A stretch of 39,991 bases of DNA from an uncultured bacterium (lineage in GTDB: Bacteria > Verrucomicrobiota > Kiritimatiellia > RFP12 > UBA1067): assembly GCA_902779865.1 (NCBI GenBank), contig CACZDG010000014.1, positions 1 through 39,991 of the forward strand, read 5' to 3'. Below, piece by piece: positions 7,871-14,332 of this stretch. A program made the translations under genes and the position numbers. The notes under the pieces are model-generated. The model saw nothing but the letters and a program-made list of their open reading frames with translations, was not told where the DNA came from and did no database searches. The stretch's first letter is position 1; every line of letters begins with the position of its first letter.

Positions 7871-8965
7871 ATGAGACTGGTTGAATTCGTTCCGCCGACG
7901 CCGCATCCGCTGTGGGAACTTTGTCCGCAGATGGGGATCACCGATGTCATCGTTAAGGTGAATCCTGAGCTGACAGGTCTCAATGATCCGTGGAAACTTG
8001 AAACGCTCGCGTCGATCGTCTCGCGTCTCAAGTCCGCCGGGCTCACGGTAGTGGGGCTTGAAGGCGACCCGTTCGACATGACGCCGATCAAGGAGTTTGG
8101 GGAACGGGGAACGGGGAATGGGGAACGGGGAATGGGGAATGGGGAACGGGAAGAGGCGTTGGCGCATTACCGCGAGCTGTTGGAGTCGATGGGTCAGCTT
8201 GGGATAAAGCTGCTCTGCTACAACTTCATGGTTGGAAAAGGCTGGTCGCGCAGTGGCGTGCGCGAAGGTCGTGGCGGAGCGAAAGCGACGTACTTCTCGT
8301 TGAAGGAAACCGAAAAGGAAAGGACTTCCGACTTCGGACATCAGGCCTCCAGTACTGAAGTCCGAAGTCTGAAGTCCGAAGTCCTCATCCTCAACCACGA
8401 ACAGGTGTGGGCGAACTACGAATACTTCATCAAGGCGGTGATGCCGACGGCGGAGAAATTGGGGATACGCATGGGACTCCATCCCGACGACCCGTGCCTC
8501 CCGTCCCTCGGCGGCTACGCGCGCATATTCGGATCCATTGAGGCATACGACCGCGCATACGCCATCTATCCTTCGCCGTCCAACGCCGTCACCTTCTGCC
8601 AGGCGAACTTCAAATTAATGTTGGGTAACGGGGAACGGGGAACGGGGAATGGTGAGATGCTCGCTAATGCGGCGCGGCATTTCGGGAAGCGTATCGCGTT
8701 CATACACATACGCGACGTGGAGGGCGACAAGACCGACTTCACGGAACTCTTCCACGACCAGGGCGACGTTGACCAGTTCGCGCTCATGCGCACCTACCGC
8801 GAAATCGGTCTTGACGTGCCAGTGCGCGGCGACCACGTGCCAGAGATGGCATACGACCGCGCGCTCACGCCTGATGGGACTCCAGGTTACTTCACGCTAG
8901 GTCGCCTATTCGCCAACGGATACTTGAAAGCGCTCCTGTCCGCTGTTCCTTTCAGCGTTAAGTGA
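7871..8965 (+). CDS. uxuA: Mannonate dehydratase (UxuA family) with repeat insertions
   Basis: The protein has 364 residues. It converts D-mannonate to 2-dehydro-3-deoxy-D-gluconate in hexuronate breakdown, in the cytoplasm. Family blocks are intact: CYNFM, LHPDDPCLPSLGGYARIF, TFCQANFK, HIRDVEG, FHDQGD and DHVPEM, which include the usual His, Cys and Asp metal ligands. AGGGGGAA just before ATG 7871 serves as ribosome-binding site, 12 bases after the HzsA-like gene. Between these blocks lie three low-complexity inserts encoded by heptamer repeats: Gly/Asn/Glu/Arg-rich at about residues 77-95, RTSDFGHQASSTEVRSLKSE at about 151-170, and Gly/Asn-rich at about 251-261. All keep the frame and fall between conserved blocks, so the enzyme may still work. 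It overlaps the convergent nuclease gene by 8 bases. Confidence 0.85.
   Translation: MRLVEFVPPTPHPLWELCPQMGITDVIVKVNPELTGLNDPWKLETLASIVSRLKSAGLTVVGLEGDPFDMTPIKEFGERGTGNGERGMGNGEREEALAHYRELLESMGQLGIKLLCYNFMVGKGWSRSGVREGRGGAKATYFSLKETEKERTSDFGHQASSTEVRSLKSEVLILNHEQVWANYEYFIKAVMPTAEKLGIRMGLHPDDPCLPSLGGYARIFGSIEAYDRAYAIYPSPSNAVTFCQANFKLMLGNGERGTGNGEMLANAARHFGKRIAFIHIRDVEGDKTDFTELFHDQGDVDQFALMRTYREIGLDVPVRGDHVPEMAYDRALTPDGTPGYFTLGRLFANGYLKALLSAVPFSVK
8099..8153 (+). repeat. GGGGAAY heptamer tandem repeat in uxuA (7 copies)
   Basis: Seven uninterrupted 7-base units run from 8099 to 8147 (GGGGAAC, GGGGAAC, GGGGAAT, GGGGAAC, GGGGAAT, GGGGAAT, GGGGAAC), followed by a decayed GGGAAG. They encode a Gly/Asn/Glu/Arg-rich insert in mannonate dehydratase. 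Seven G4 runs with 3-base spacers form an ideal G-quadruplex pattern on the coding strand. Related copies occur at 8623-8650 and 15462-15489. Confidence 0.95.
8322..8384 (+). repeat. GGACTTC/GAAGTCC heptamer hairpin inside uxuA
   Basis: Three left-hand units (GGACTTC, CGACTTC, GGACATC; 8322-8342) face four right-hand units (GAAGTCC, GAAGTCT, GAAGTCC, GAAGTCC; 8357-8384) across a 14-base spacer, so the stretch folds into a hairpin. It is the same family as the intergenic inverted repeat at 269-327. Here it is translated in frame as part of mannonate dehydratase. Confidence 0.9.
8623..8650 (+). repeat. GGGGAAY heptamer repeat in uxuA (second tract)
   Basis: GGGTAAC (decayed) is followed by GGGGAAC, GGGGAAC and GGGGAAT at 8630-8650, inserted between the TFCQANFK block and the HFGKRIAFIHIRD block of mannonate dehydratase, in frame. 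Confidence 0.92.
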
Positions 8966-10031
8966 AGCGGACGAGTATGAACTTTACGAGGTCGCGAATG
9001 CGCACGGGCCAGAGGCGCGTGGGACGATCCGATTTCATCGGACGCGCGAGGAACTTCGGCATGTCCGGGAAGAATGTGAGCCCCGTGGCGGACTCAAGTT
9101 CGTTGATCGTGACGATGGAGTGTACGGGGAAGTCGCCTATCTGCGAGGACTGTGGCAACAGCATAGCGAGCGAGCGCACTCCGTCGTTGTCCTGTGCCGT
9201 GATCAGCATATAATAATGCGATGGCACGTCGATTGCGCCTTTTTCGATGTGCGTGCGCCCGCTGTTGGCGGCGGGAGATACCGCGCCGACGATCACCCAT
9301 ATTTCGCCGTAACGCGCGGTCCAGAGATCCGAGATGAGCTGTTCCAATTCGCGCCACGGACCGCGGTTCAGCGCTGGGCGCTGCGGGGCGATATTCGTCA
9401 TAAGGAAGGTCTTCTGCTGTTCGTCGGGACCATAGCGCGTGACGATGGCGCGGTTCGGCACCATGTGCCCGCGGTCGTAGCCGGAACGTTCGTAGTCCGC
9501 TGCGGCGGGCGAGGAGGCGACGCTCCTGTCCTTATGGAAGTTCGGACGCTGGAGCGTGGTGAAGCGGGCGTCCTTCACCACGTGGTATGCGGCCCACACG
9601 GGATGGCGGAGTGACGGTGACCATCCTATCGCGAACTCGCCGCGTTGAAGGGTCACGATGTCATTGGGCGCGGGGTCACCCGTGCGTTCCGGCGCACCGG
9701 CGAAGAACACCTGGTTGGTGGGGGCGGGTTCGTCCGAGTCGTAAACGGTGTCGTGTCCGGTCCACCCGATAGCGTCCGTGAGGAACGCGGTGCGGTCCCC
9801 GAAATAACGGAGCGGGGCGGTGTAGAATGCGTCGTGTTCCTCAAGCCATTCGCGCGGGTGGTGTACGTACCAGTTGCCGACGGTACAACAGGCGGCGAGC
9901 GCGAGGAACAGCGCGGCGGAGGTGATGCGCGCGGCGAGGCGCGCCTTGCCTGCTGGTTTCTTGGATTTGGATTTACCCTTGCCCTTGGCCTTGGGTGTGG
10001 CTTGGGCTTTTGCGTGTTTCTTCTGCTTCAT
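8958..10031 (-). CDS. Membrane-anchored DNA/RNA non-specific endonuclease (NUC1/EndoG type)
   Basis: The protein has 357 residues. The N-terminus is extremely Lys/Ala-rich (residues 1-32), then a single hydrophobic segment (about 36-50, AARITSAALFLALAACC) would export or anchor it. The nuclease core carries the hallmark DRGH at 186-189 (YDRGHMVPNRA), with H189 the expected general base, and MTNIAPQRPALNRGPWRELE, where N222 is the expected metal ligand. These enzymes cut DNA and RNA without sequence preference; here it would face the periplasm or outside, perhaps scavenging nucleotides. It starts 3 bases after the stop of the upstream minus-strand gene, so they are co-transcribed. Its end overlaps uxuA by 8 bases. 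Confidence 0.85.
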   Translation of the reverse strand: MKQKKHAKAQATPKAKGKGKSKSKKPAGKARLAARITSAALFLALAACCTVGNWYVHHPREWLEEHDAFYTAPLRYFGDRTAFLTDAIGWTGHDTVYDSDEPAPTNQVFFAGAPERTGDPAPNDIVTLQRGEFAIGWSPSLRHPVWAAYHVVKDARFTTLQRPNFHKDRSVASSPAAADYERSGYDRGHMVPNRAIVTRYGPDEQQKTFLMTNIAPQRPALNRGPWRELEQLISDLWTARYGEIWVIVGAVSPAANSGRTHIEKGAIDVPSHYYMLITAQDNDGVRSLAMLLPQSSQIGDFPVHSIVTINELESATGLTFFPDMPKFLARPMKSDRPTRLWPVRIRDLVKFILVRFT

Positions 10032-10034
10032 GGG

Positions 10035-10643
10035 TCAGTGTTCCTTGGGACATTGCACGTATGTATAGACGTGTGCCAGCGACTGCGCGAATTCTCCGAA
10101 CGTGAATGCGTCTGGCACGAGTTCGACATGGGGGTCTGGAATTATCGTGACGCGCGCCTTCGGGATGCGTCTGCGGAGGCGCTCGAACGTCTGTTCGTCT
10201 GGCAGGATTATGGCGGCGGCTCGACGCAGGGCACGTCGCGAAACGGGGCGGTGGATTTCAACGACGAAGGGCAGCTTCCTCGCTGCGGCGAAGCCGCAGA
10301 TAGCGCGGGCGACAGAGGCGCCGTCGTTGACGCCGTGCAGTATCCCGTAGCTGCGGCGGGAAACAAGCGCGACGCCGCGCAGGAACATCAACACGCTCAC
10401 GAGAAAGCGGCGGAACGACGGGCGGTTGGGAGGCGTGTCCATGAACGGAACCAACTGCGGCACGGTGAACACGCGCACGGCGGGGGATAGGGCCGACCTG
10501 AACAGCGGCGACAGCCTTGGCGTGAGCAAATCGACCGCACGCCCCTCTGCCAACAGGGCCGCTGCCGTGTCCTGGATGCGGAGAATCTCCCGCGTGTCCG
10601 CATACGCGCGCGTAGAGGCGACGATCAGCACGGGCGGAGGCAT
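10035..10643 (-). CDS. Glycosyltransferase-4-like protein, N-terminal domain only
   Basis: The protein has 202 residues. It starts VLIVASTRAYADTREILRIQ and continues with AAALLAEGRAVDLLTPR, a region GILHGVNDGASVARAI, and a block ILPDEQTFERLRRRIPKARV. This resembles the acceptor-side Rossmann half of GT-B family-4 glycosyltransferases. The second half, which binds the sugar nucleotide, is missing; normal members run to about 350-400 residues. It may be a truncated gene, half of a two-part enzyme, or a different fold. It sits between a zinc-ribbon gene (7 bases upstream) and the endonuclease gene (3 bases downstream) in one minus-strand unit. The function is not certain. Confidence 0.55.
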   Translation of the reverse strand: MPPPVLIVASTRAYADTREILRIQDTAAALLAEGRAVDLLTPRLSPLFRSALSPAVRVFTVPQLVPFMDTPPNRPSFRRFLVSVLMFLRGVALVSRRSYGILHGVNDGASVARAICGFAAARKLPFVVEIHRPVSRRALRRAAAIILPDEQTFERLRRRIPKARVTIIPDPHVELVPDAFTFGEFAQSLAHVYTYVQCPKEH

Positions 10644-10650
10644 GGCTCCA

Positions 10651-10857
10651 TCACAGGTCTGACAGCTCGATGCGGATGGTACGGGATTTCATTGCGTCCA
10701 TCTGCGCCTGGGTGGGGCCCTGTTCGGGGGGCATCACAACAAGGCGTGCGCCACAAGACGGGCATTCCACAGTCTGCCCGACCATTTCCTTCGCCGCTTC
10801 GATTTCCTGTTTGCAGGATACGCAAACGAAGGACACAAATTTGTTTTCCTCTGCCAT
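10651..10857 (-). CDS. Small zinc-ribbon protein
   Basis: The protein has 68 residues from the ATG at 10857-10855, which has GGAG about 8 bases upstream. An in-frame ATG at 10908 would give 85 residues but lacks a good site. Two Cys pairs (CVSCKQEI and CPSCGARL, about 20 residues apart) make a zinc ribbon, and the spacing with VGQTVECPSC is typical of the short zinc-ribbon domains common in planctomycete and verrucomicrobial proteins. The C-terminal half (QAQMDAMKSRTIRIELSDL) is unlike anything I recognise. It leads the three-gene minus-strand unit. Confidence 0.65.
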   Translation of the reverse strand: MAEENKFVSFVCVSCKQEIEAAKEMVGQTVECPSCGARLVVMPPEQGPTQAQMDAMKSRTIRIELSDL

Positions 10858-10970
10858 ATTCGACTCCGATTCGGCTCGTCTAGTTTTTGCCTTAAGAATC
10901 AACGCCATTAGAATACCCTATCTGCGCGTGGAAATCAAGTATCTATTTCATAAAATATTTTTCGGTGGAT

Positions 10971-11012
10971 TGCGGAAGTAAACGCACCCGATTAGGTGTG
11001 GTTACTTCTGCA
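10971..11012. other. Imperfect 18-bp inverted repeat between divergent genes
   Basis: The arms 10971-10988 and 10995-11012 match at 15 of 18 positions, with two of the three differences allowing G-U pairs, around a 6-base loop (CGATTA). It lies in the 292-base gap between the zinc-ribbon gene (minus) and mutS (plus), about 50 bases upstream of the mutS -10 box. No T run follows on either strand, so a terminator is unlikely. It could be an operator or a structured RNA. The rest of the gap holds only promoters. Confidence 0.6.
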
Positions 11013-11063
11013 ATGAGGAGACAAGAAAATCTTTCAATGGTTGTTACGGCCGAAAGAGGAATA

Positions 11064-11072
11064 TGGTATAAT
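11064..11072 (+). promoter_or_regulatory. Extended -10 promoter for mutS (TGGTATAAT)
   Basis: TGGTATAAT with TATAAT at 11067-11072 predicts a transcript start near 11079, about 70 bases upstream of the mutS ATG. A TTGTTA at 11041-11046 is 20 bases from the -10 box, too far for an ordinary -35. The leader holds a 14-codon open frame (ATG 11082 to TGA 11126) and the hairpin at 11114-11138. Confidence 0.6.
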
Positions 11073-11113
11073 TGTGAAGTCATGCAGATGTTAGATAAAG
11101 AAATTGTGAAAGG

Positions 11114-11138
11114 CTGCGGAGAATGAGTTGATCCGCAG
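11114..11138 (+). other. Leader hairpin in front of mutS
   Basis: CTGCGGA (11114-11120) pairs perfectly with TCCGCAG (11132-11138) across an 11-base loop. The only GGAG-like sequence in the leader (11118-11121) lies at the top of the left arm, and the right arm ends at the G of an in-frame GTG (11138). The hairpin could therefore affect where or how often MutS translation starts. This is an inference from sequence alone. Confidence 0.45.
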
Positions 11139-11149
11139 TGTTTACGACT

Positions 11150-13603
11150 ATGGCAGATGAACTTACACCCATGCAGCGCCAGTACCGCGCGATCAAGCGC
11201 GAACTGCCGCCCGGATCCATCCTGATGTTCCGCCTCGGCGACTTCTACGAGATGTTCGGGGAGGACGCCGTCATCGCCTCGCCCATTCTCGGCGCTACGC
11301 TCACCCAGCGCAACGGCGCACCGCTCTGTGGCGTGCCGTATCACGCGCTCGACGCCTACCTCGCGAAACTCATCCGCGCCGGCAAAACCGCCGCCATCTG
11401 TGACCAGATGGAGGATCCCCGCCTCGTCAAGAAGGGACAGGTCGTGCGCCGCGAGGTGACGCGCATTGTGACGCCCGGCACCGTTACGGAGGACGGTCTT
11501 CTCGACGAATGTTCCAACACCTACATCGCTGCCGTTGCGGGTCTTGGCCTTGCGCTTCTAGACCTCTCTACGGGCGAATTCTCCGTTGAGCCATTCGAGA
11601 CGAAGGATCGTCTTGACGACGCGCTTGCGCGTCTGCGTCCTGCCGAGGTCGTGTTGCCGCGACCCGAGGATGACACGCCGCCGCCGGCCGGTGTCTCTTA
11701 CACTGACGCCTGGACGTTCTCGCTCGACGCCGCGCACGAGGAGCTTCTGCGCCACTTCAACGTGATGGCGCTGGACGGCTTCGGCCTTGAGGGGAAGAAC
11801 GATCTTATCTGCGCTGCCGGTGCGCTGCTCCACTACGTACACACAACGCTCCGCCACGCCGTAGGACACATCCGTAGCGTTCGTCTGCGCGAGAGCGCCG
11901 ATTTCCTCGCGCTCGACGCGGGCACGATCCGCCACCTCGCGCTCCTGCCCGGCGACGGCGTTTCGCGCGAGGCGTCGCTTCTCGGCGTGTTGAACGCGAC
12001 TTGTACGCCGATGGGCGCGCGTCGTCTCGCCGCGTGGATACGTCAGCCGCTTCGGCGCGTGGAGGACGTCAACGCGCGCCTTGACTGCGTGGAGGCGTTC
12101 GTGAAGGACCGTATACGCCTTTCGTCCTTGCGCTCGCGCCTTGGAGACGTGCGCGACCTCGAACGCCTCGTCGCCAAAGTCGATTCTGGACGTGCCAACG
12201 CGCGCGACCTCAAGGCACTTGCGGCGTCCCTGCGCCCGGTGCCGGAAATCATCGCCGATGTCGCGGAGGTACCTGCGGTCGGTGACATCGCTGCGCGCTT
12301 TTCGTCAGAGAACGCGGTTGTTGATCTGATCGACCGCGCGATAGCCGAGTCGCCGAACGTGCTCCTCACGGAGGGCAACCTCATTGCTCCCGGCTACAAC
12401 GCAGAACTTGACGAACTGCGTTCGCTCGCGGCGGCGGGAAATCGCTGGATTGCCGAGTACCAGGCGAAGGAGGTGGAGCGCACTGGCATCAAGACGTTGC
12501 GCGTGCGGCGCAACAGCGTGTTCGGGTTCTACATCGAGATTTCAAAAGCTGCCGCCGTCGGTGCGCCGCCGGAGTACGAGCGCCGCCAGACGCTGACTAA
12601 CGCCGAACGCTTCACCACGCCCGAACTGAAGGAGTACGAGCGCAAGGTTATTGGCGCGCAGGAGCGGTCGTATGTCCTTGAGCAGGACCTCTTCCGCGAT
12701 ATCGTTGCGCAGGTGGCCGAGCGCACAGAACCGATTCAGCGGACGGCCTCCGCCGTGGGCGAGCTCGATGCGATTCTCTCCTTTGCCGATCGTGCCCTTG
12801 CCGCAGGCTATGTGCGGCCAGTGGTGGACGACTCTGACGTGCTTGAGATCACCGACGGACGCCACCCGATCATCGAGCAGCTTCCGGACGCCGAGCCGTT
12901 CGTGCCGAATTCGACGCGCCTCAACTGCACGACTGACCAGATCATGCTCATCACCGGTCCCAACATGGCTGGCAAATCGACCTACATCCGTCAGGTGGCG
13001 ACAATTGCCATCATGGCGCAGGCAGGTAGCTTTGTGCCGGCCGCCGCGATGCGACTCGGTGCGCTCGACCGCGTGTTCACTCGCATTGGCGCGGGCGACG
13101 ACCTCTCGCGCGGACGTTCCACGTTCCTCGTGGAAATGCAGGAGGCGGCGAACATCCTCAACAACGCGACGCCGCGTTCGCTTATCGTGCTCGACGAAAT
13201 CGGCCGCGGCACCTCAACGTTCGATGGCATCTCGATCGCGTGGAGCGTGGCAGAGTACCTGCACGAGAATCCGAAGGTGAAAGCAAAGACTCTCTTCGCC
13301 ACGCACTACCATGAGCTTACGGACCTCGCCGAGAAGTTCCACGGCGTGAAGAACTGGACGGTGCGCGTGAAGGAGGATGCAGGGCGTGTCGTGTTTCTGC
13401 GCCGCGTCGCGCCGGGCGTGGCGGAGAAGAGCTTCGGCATCCACGTGGCCGCGATGGCGGGGCTTCCGTCCGCCGTTGTCACGCGCGCAGAGCAGATTCT
13501 TGAGAACCTCGAGGCGAACGACCTGGACGTAAACGCGCCGAAGATTGTCCGCCGTCCGCGCAAACGCCTATCTGATCTTCCTGGTCAGATGACGCTATGG
13601 TGA
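11150..13603 (+). CDS. mutS: DNA mismatch repair protein MutS
   Basis: The protein has 817 residues from ATG 11150; a GTG at 11138 is in frame but would only add four residues. It recognises mismatches and small loops and recruits MutL. The mismatch-wedge motif is present near the N-terminus (MFRLGDFYEMFGED, the Phe-X-Glu motif). The connector, lever and clamp regions follow, then the ATPase: Walker A GPNMAGKST from residue 603, GAGDDLSRGRSTFLVEMQEA, Walker B LIVLDEIGRGTSTFDG and FATHYHELTDL. The length is normal for MutS1, with a short C-terminus after the helix-turn-helix. It has its own promoter and is followed by another promoter, so it is probably a single-gene unit. Confidence 0.97.
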   Translation: MADELTPMQRQYRAIKRELPPGSILMFRLGDFYEMFGEDAVIASPILGATLTQRNGAPLCGVPYHALDAYLAKLIRAGKTAAICDQMEDPRLVKKGQVVRREVTRIVTPGTVTEDGLLDECSNTYIAAVAGLGLALLDLSTGEFSVEPFETKDRLDDALARLRPAEVVLPRPEDDTPPPAGVSYTDAWTFSLDAAHEELLRHFNVMALDGFGLEGKNDLICAAGALLHYVHTTLRHAVGHIRSVRLRESADFLALDAGTIRHLALLPGDGVSREASLLGVLNATCTPMGARRLAAWIRQPLRRVEDVNARLDCVEAFVKDRIRLSSLRSRLGDVRDLERLVAKVDSGRANARDLKALAASLRPVPEIIADVAEVPAVGDIAARFSSENAVVDLIDRAIAESPNVLLTEGNLIAPGYNAELDELRSLAAAGNRWIAEYQAKEVERTGIKTLRVRRNSVFGFYIEISKAAAVGAPPEYERRQTLTNAERFTTPELKEYERKVIGAQERSYVLEQDLFRDIVAQVAERTEPIQRTASAVGELDAILSFADRALAAGYVRPVVDDSDVLEITDGRHPIIEQLPDAEPFVPNSTRLNCTTDQIMLITGPNMAGKSTYIRQVATIAIMAQAGSFVPAAAMRLGALDRVFTRIGAGDDLSRGRSTFLVEMQEAANILNNATPRSLIVLDEIGRGTSTFDGISIAWSVAEYLHENPKVKAKTLFATHYHELTDLAEKFHGVKNWTVRVKEDAGRVVFLRRVAPGVAEKSFGIHVAAMAGLPSAVVTRAEQILENLEANDLDVNAPKIVRRPRKRLSDLPGQMTLW

Positions 13604-13660
13604 AGCCAGAAAAAAAGAGTGGGAATGAAAAACATGCTTCCATTTTTGCTCAGATAAGGG

Positions 13661-13666
13661 TATAAT
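13661..13666 (+). promoter_or_regulatory. -10 box (TATAAT) for the surface-repeat gene
   Basis: TATAAT in the context AAGGGTATAATTC predicts a transcript start near 13673. The leader is about 25 bases and contains the best ribosome-binding site in the window, AAGGAGG at 13688-13694, four bases before ATG 13699. The transcript could continue through glnS and the prenyl synthase gene. Confidence 0.6.
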
Positions 13667-13698
13667 TCTATCTCGTCAACCACATCCAAGGAGGTTAT

Positions 13699-14331
13699 AT
13701 GAAGAAATTGTTTGCAGTCATGTCGATCCTGTGCGCCACATACGCGCTCAGGGCGAGTACAGATTATTACGTAATGTTCTCGGTTTTCTCGCCGGGGCAG
13801 ATACCAGTGGCGAAGTCGTCCATTGACGGCGTGTGCCTCAATCTGCTCTACGGAGAGGTGCAGAACATCAACGGCCTGAGTTTCGGAATCGGGGGCAGCC
13901 GCGTGCGCGAGCACATGAACGGCCTGCAGCTCAACGGCGGCAACGTGGTGGGATCGGCGATGGCCGGCGCCCAATTCGGCTTAGTCAATTTGATTGAAAG
14001 CGACATGGTCGGATTCCAGTGCTCCCTGTGGAACGACGTGTCCGTGTATGGCGACGGTTTCCAGCTCGGCGTGTGCAACACCACCAGTGACTTCGGCGGA
14101 TTACAGCTCGGCGTCGTCAACATTACTGACAAAATGGCCGGTTGCCAGATAGGCCTTTTCAACTGGGAATGCGCAGCCTCGGAGAAAACCGCATTCAGCG
14201 ATTGCTTCTACGGCCTTCAACTTGGCTTGGTCAACTGGGCGCACCAAATGCGTGGCGTTCAGGTCGGCCTCTTGAACTTCATTGACGATAAGTCTCCTTT
14301 CTTTTTCCCGTTTGTTAACGGGCGCTTCTAA
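13699..14331 (+). CDS. Secreted surface-repeat protein (LA_2272-like)
   Basis: The protein has 210 residues with a short signal peptide (MKKLFAVMSILCATYALRA). The body is made of repeats of the form G-(hydrophobic)-Q-(hydrophobic)-G-(L/V)-x-N: NGLQLNGGN, AGAQFGLVN, DGFQLGVCN, GGLQLGVVN, AGCQIGLFN, YGLQLGLVN, RGVQVGLLN. This pattern defines the LA_2272-type surface-repeat family seen in Leptospira, Bacteroidetes and planctomycete relatives; its function is not known, but an outer-membrane or surface place is likely. AAGGAGG gives strong translation. The stop (TAA 14329-14331) is one base from the glnS ATG, so the genes look coupled despite unrelated roles. Confidence 0.7.
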   Translation: MKKLFAVMSILCATYALRASTDYYVMFSVFSPGQIPVAKSSIDGVCLNLLYGEVQNINGLSFGIGGSRVREHMNGLQLNGGNVVGSAMAGAQFGLVNLIESDMVGFQCSLWNDVSVYGDGFQLGVCNTTSDFGGLQLGVVNITDKMAGCQIGLFNWECAASEKTAFSDCFYGLQLGLVNWAHQMRGVQVGLLNFIDDKSPFFFPFVNGRF

Positions 14332-14332
14332 T

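Noticed and set aside
5510..8482. A 990-codon open frame on the minus strand opposite the HzsA-like and uxuA genes
   Set aside because: It is Arg/His-rich without any family motif and lies exactly antisense to two clear genes; high-GC codon use creates such frames.
8099..8650. CRISPR-like array in the repeat-rich part of uxuA
   Set aside because: Units are 7 bases, contiguous and without spacers, and they are in frame within a conserved enzyme.
13604..13660. Terminator after mutS
   Set aside because: GGAA and TTCC flank a 12-base loop before a T run, but four pairs with so large a loop are too weak to call.
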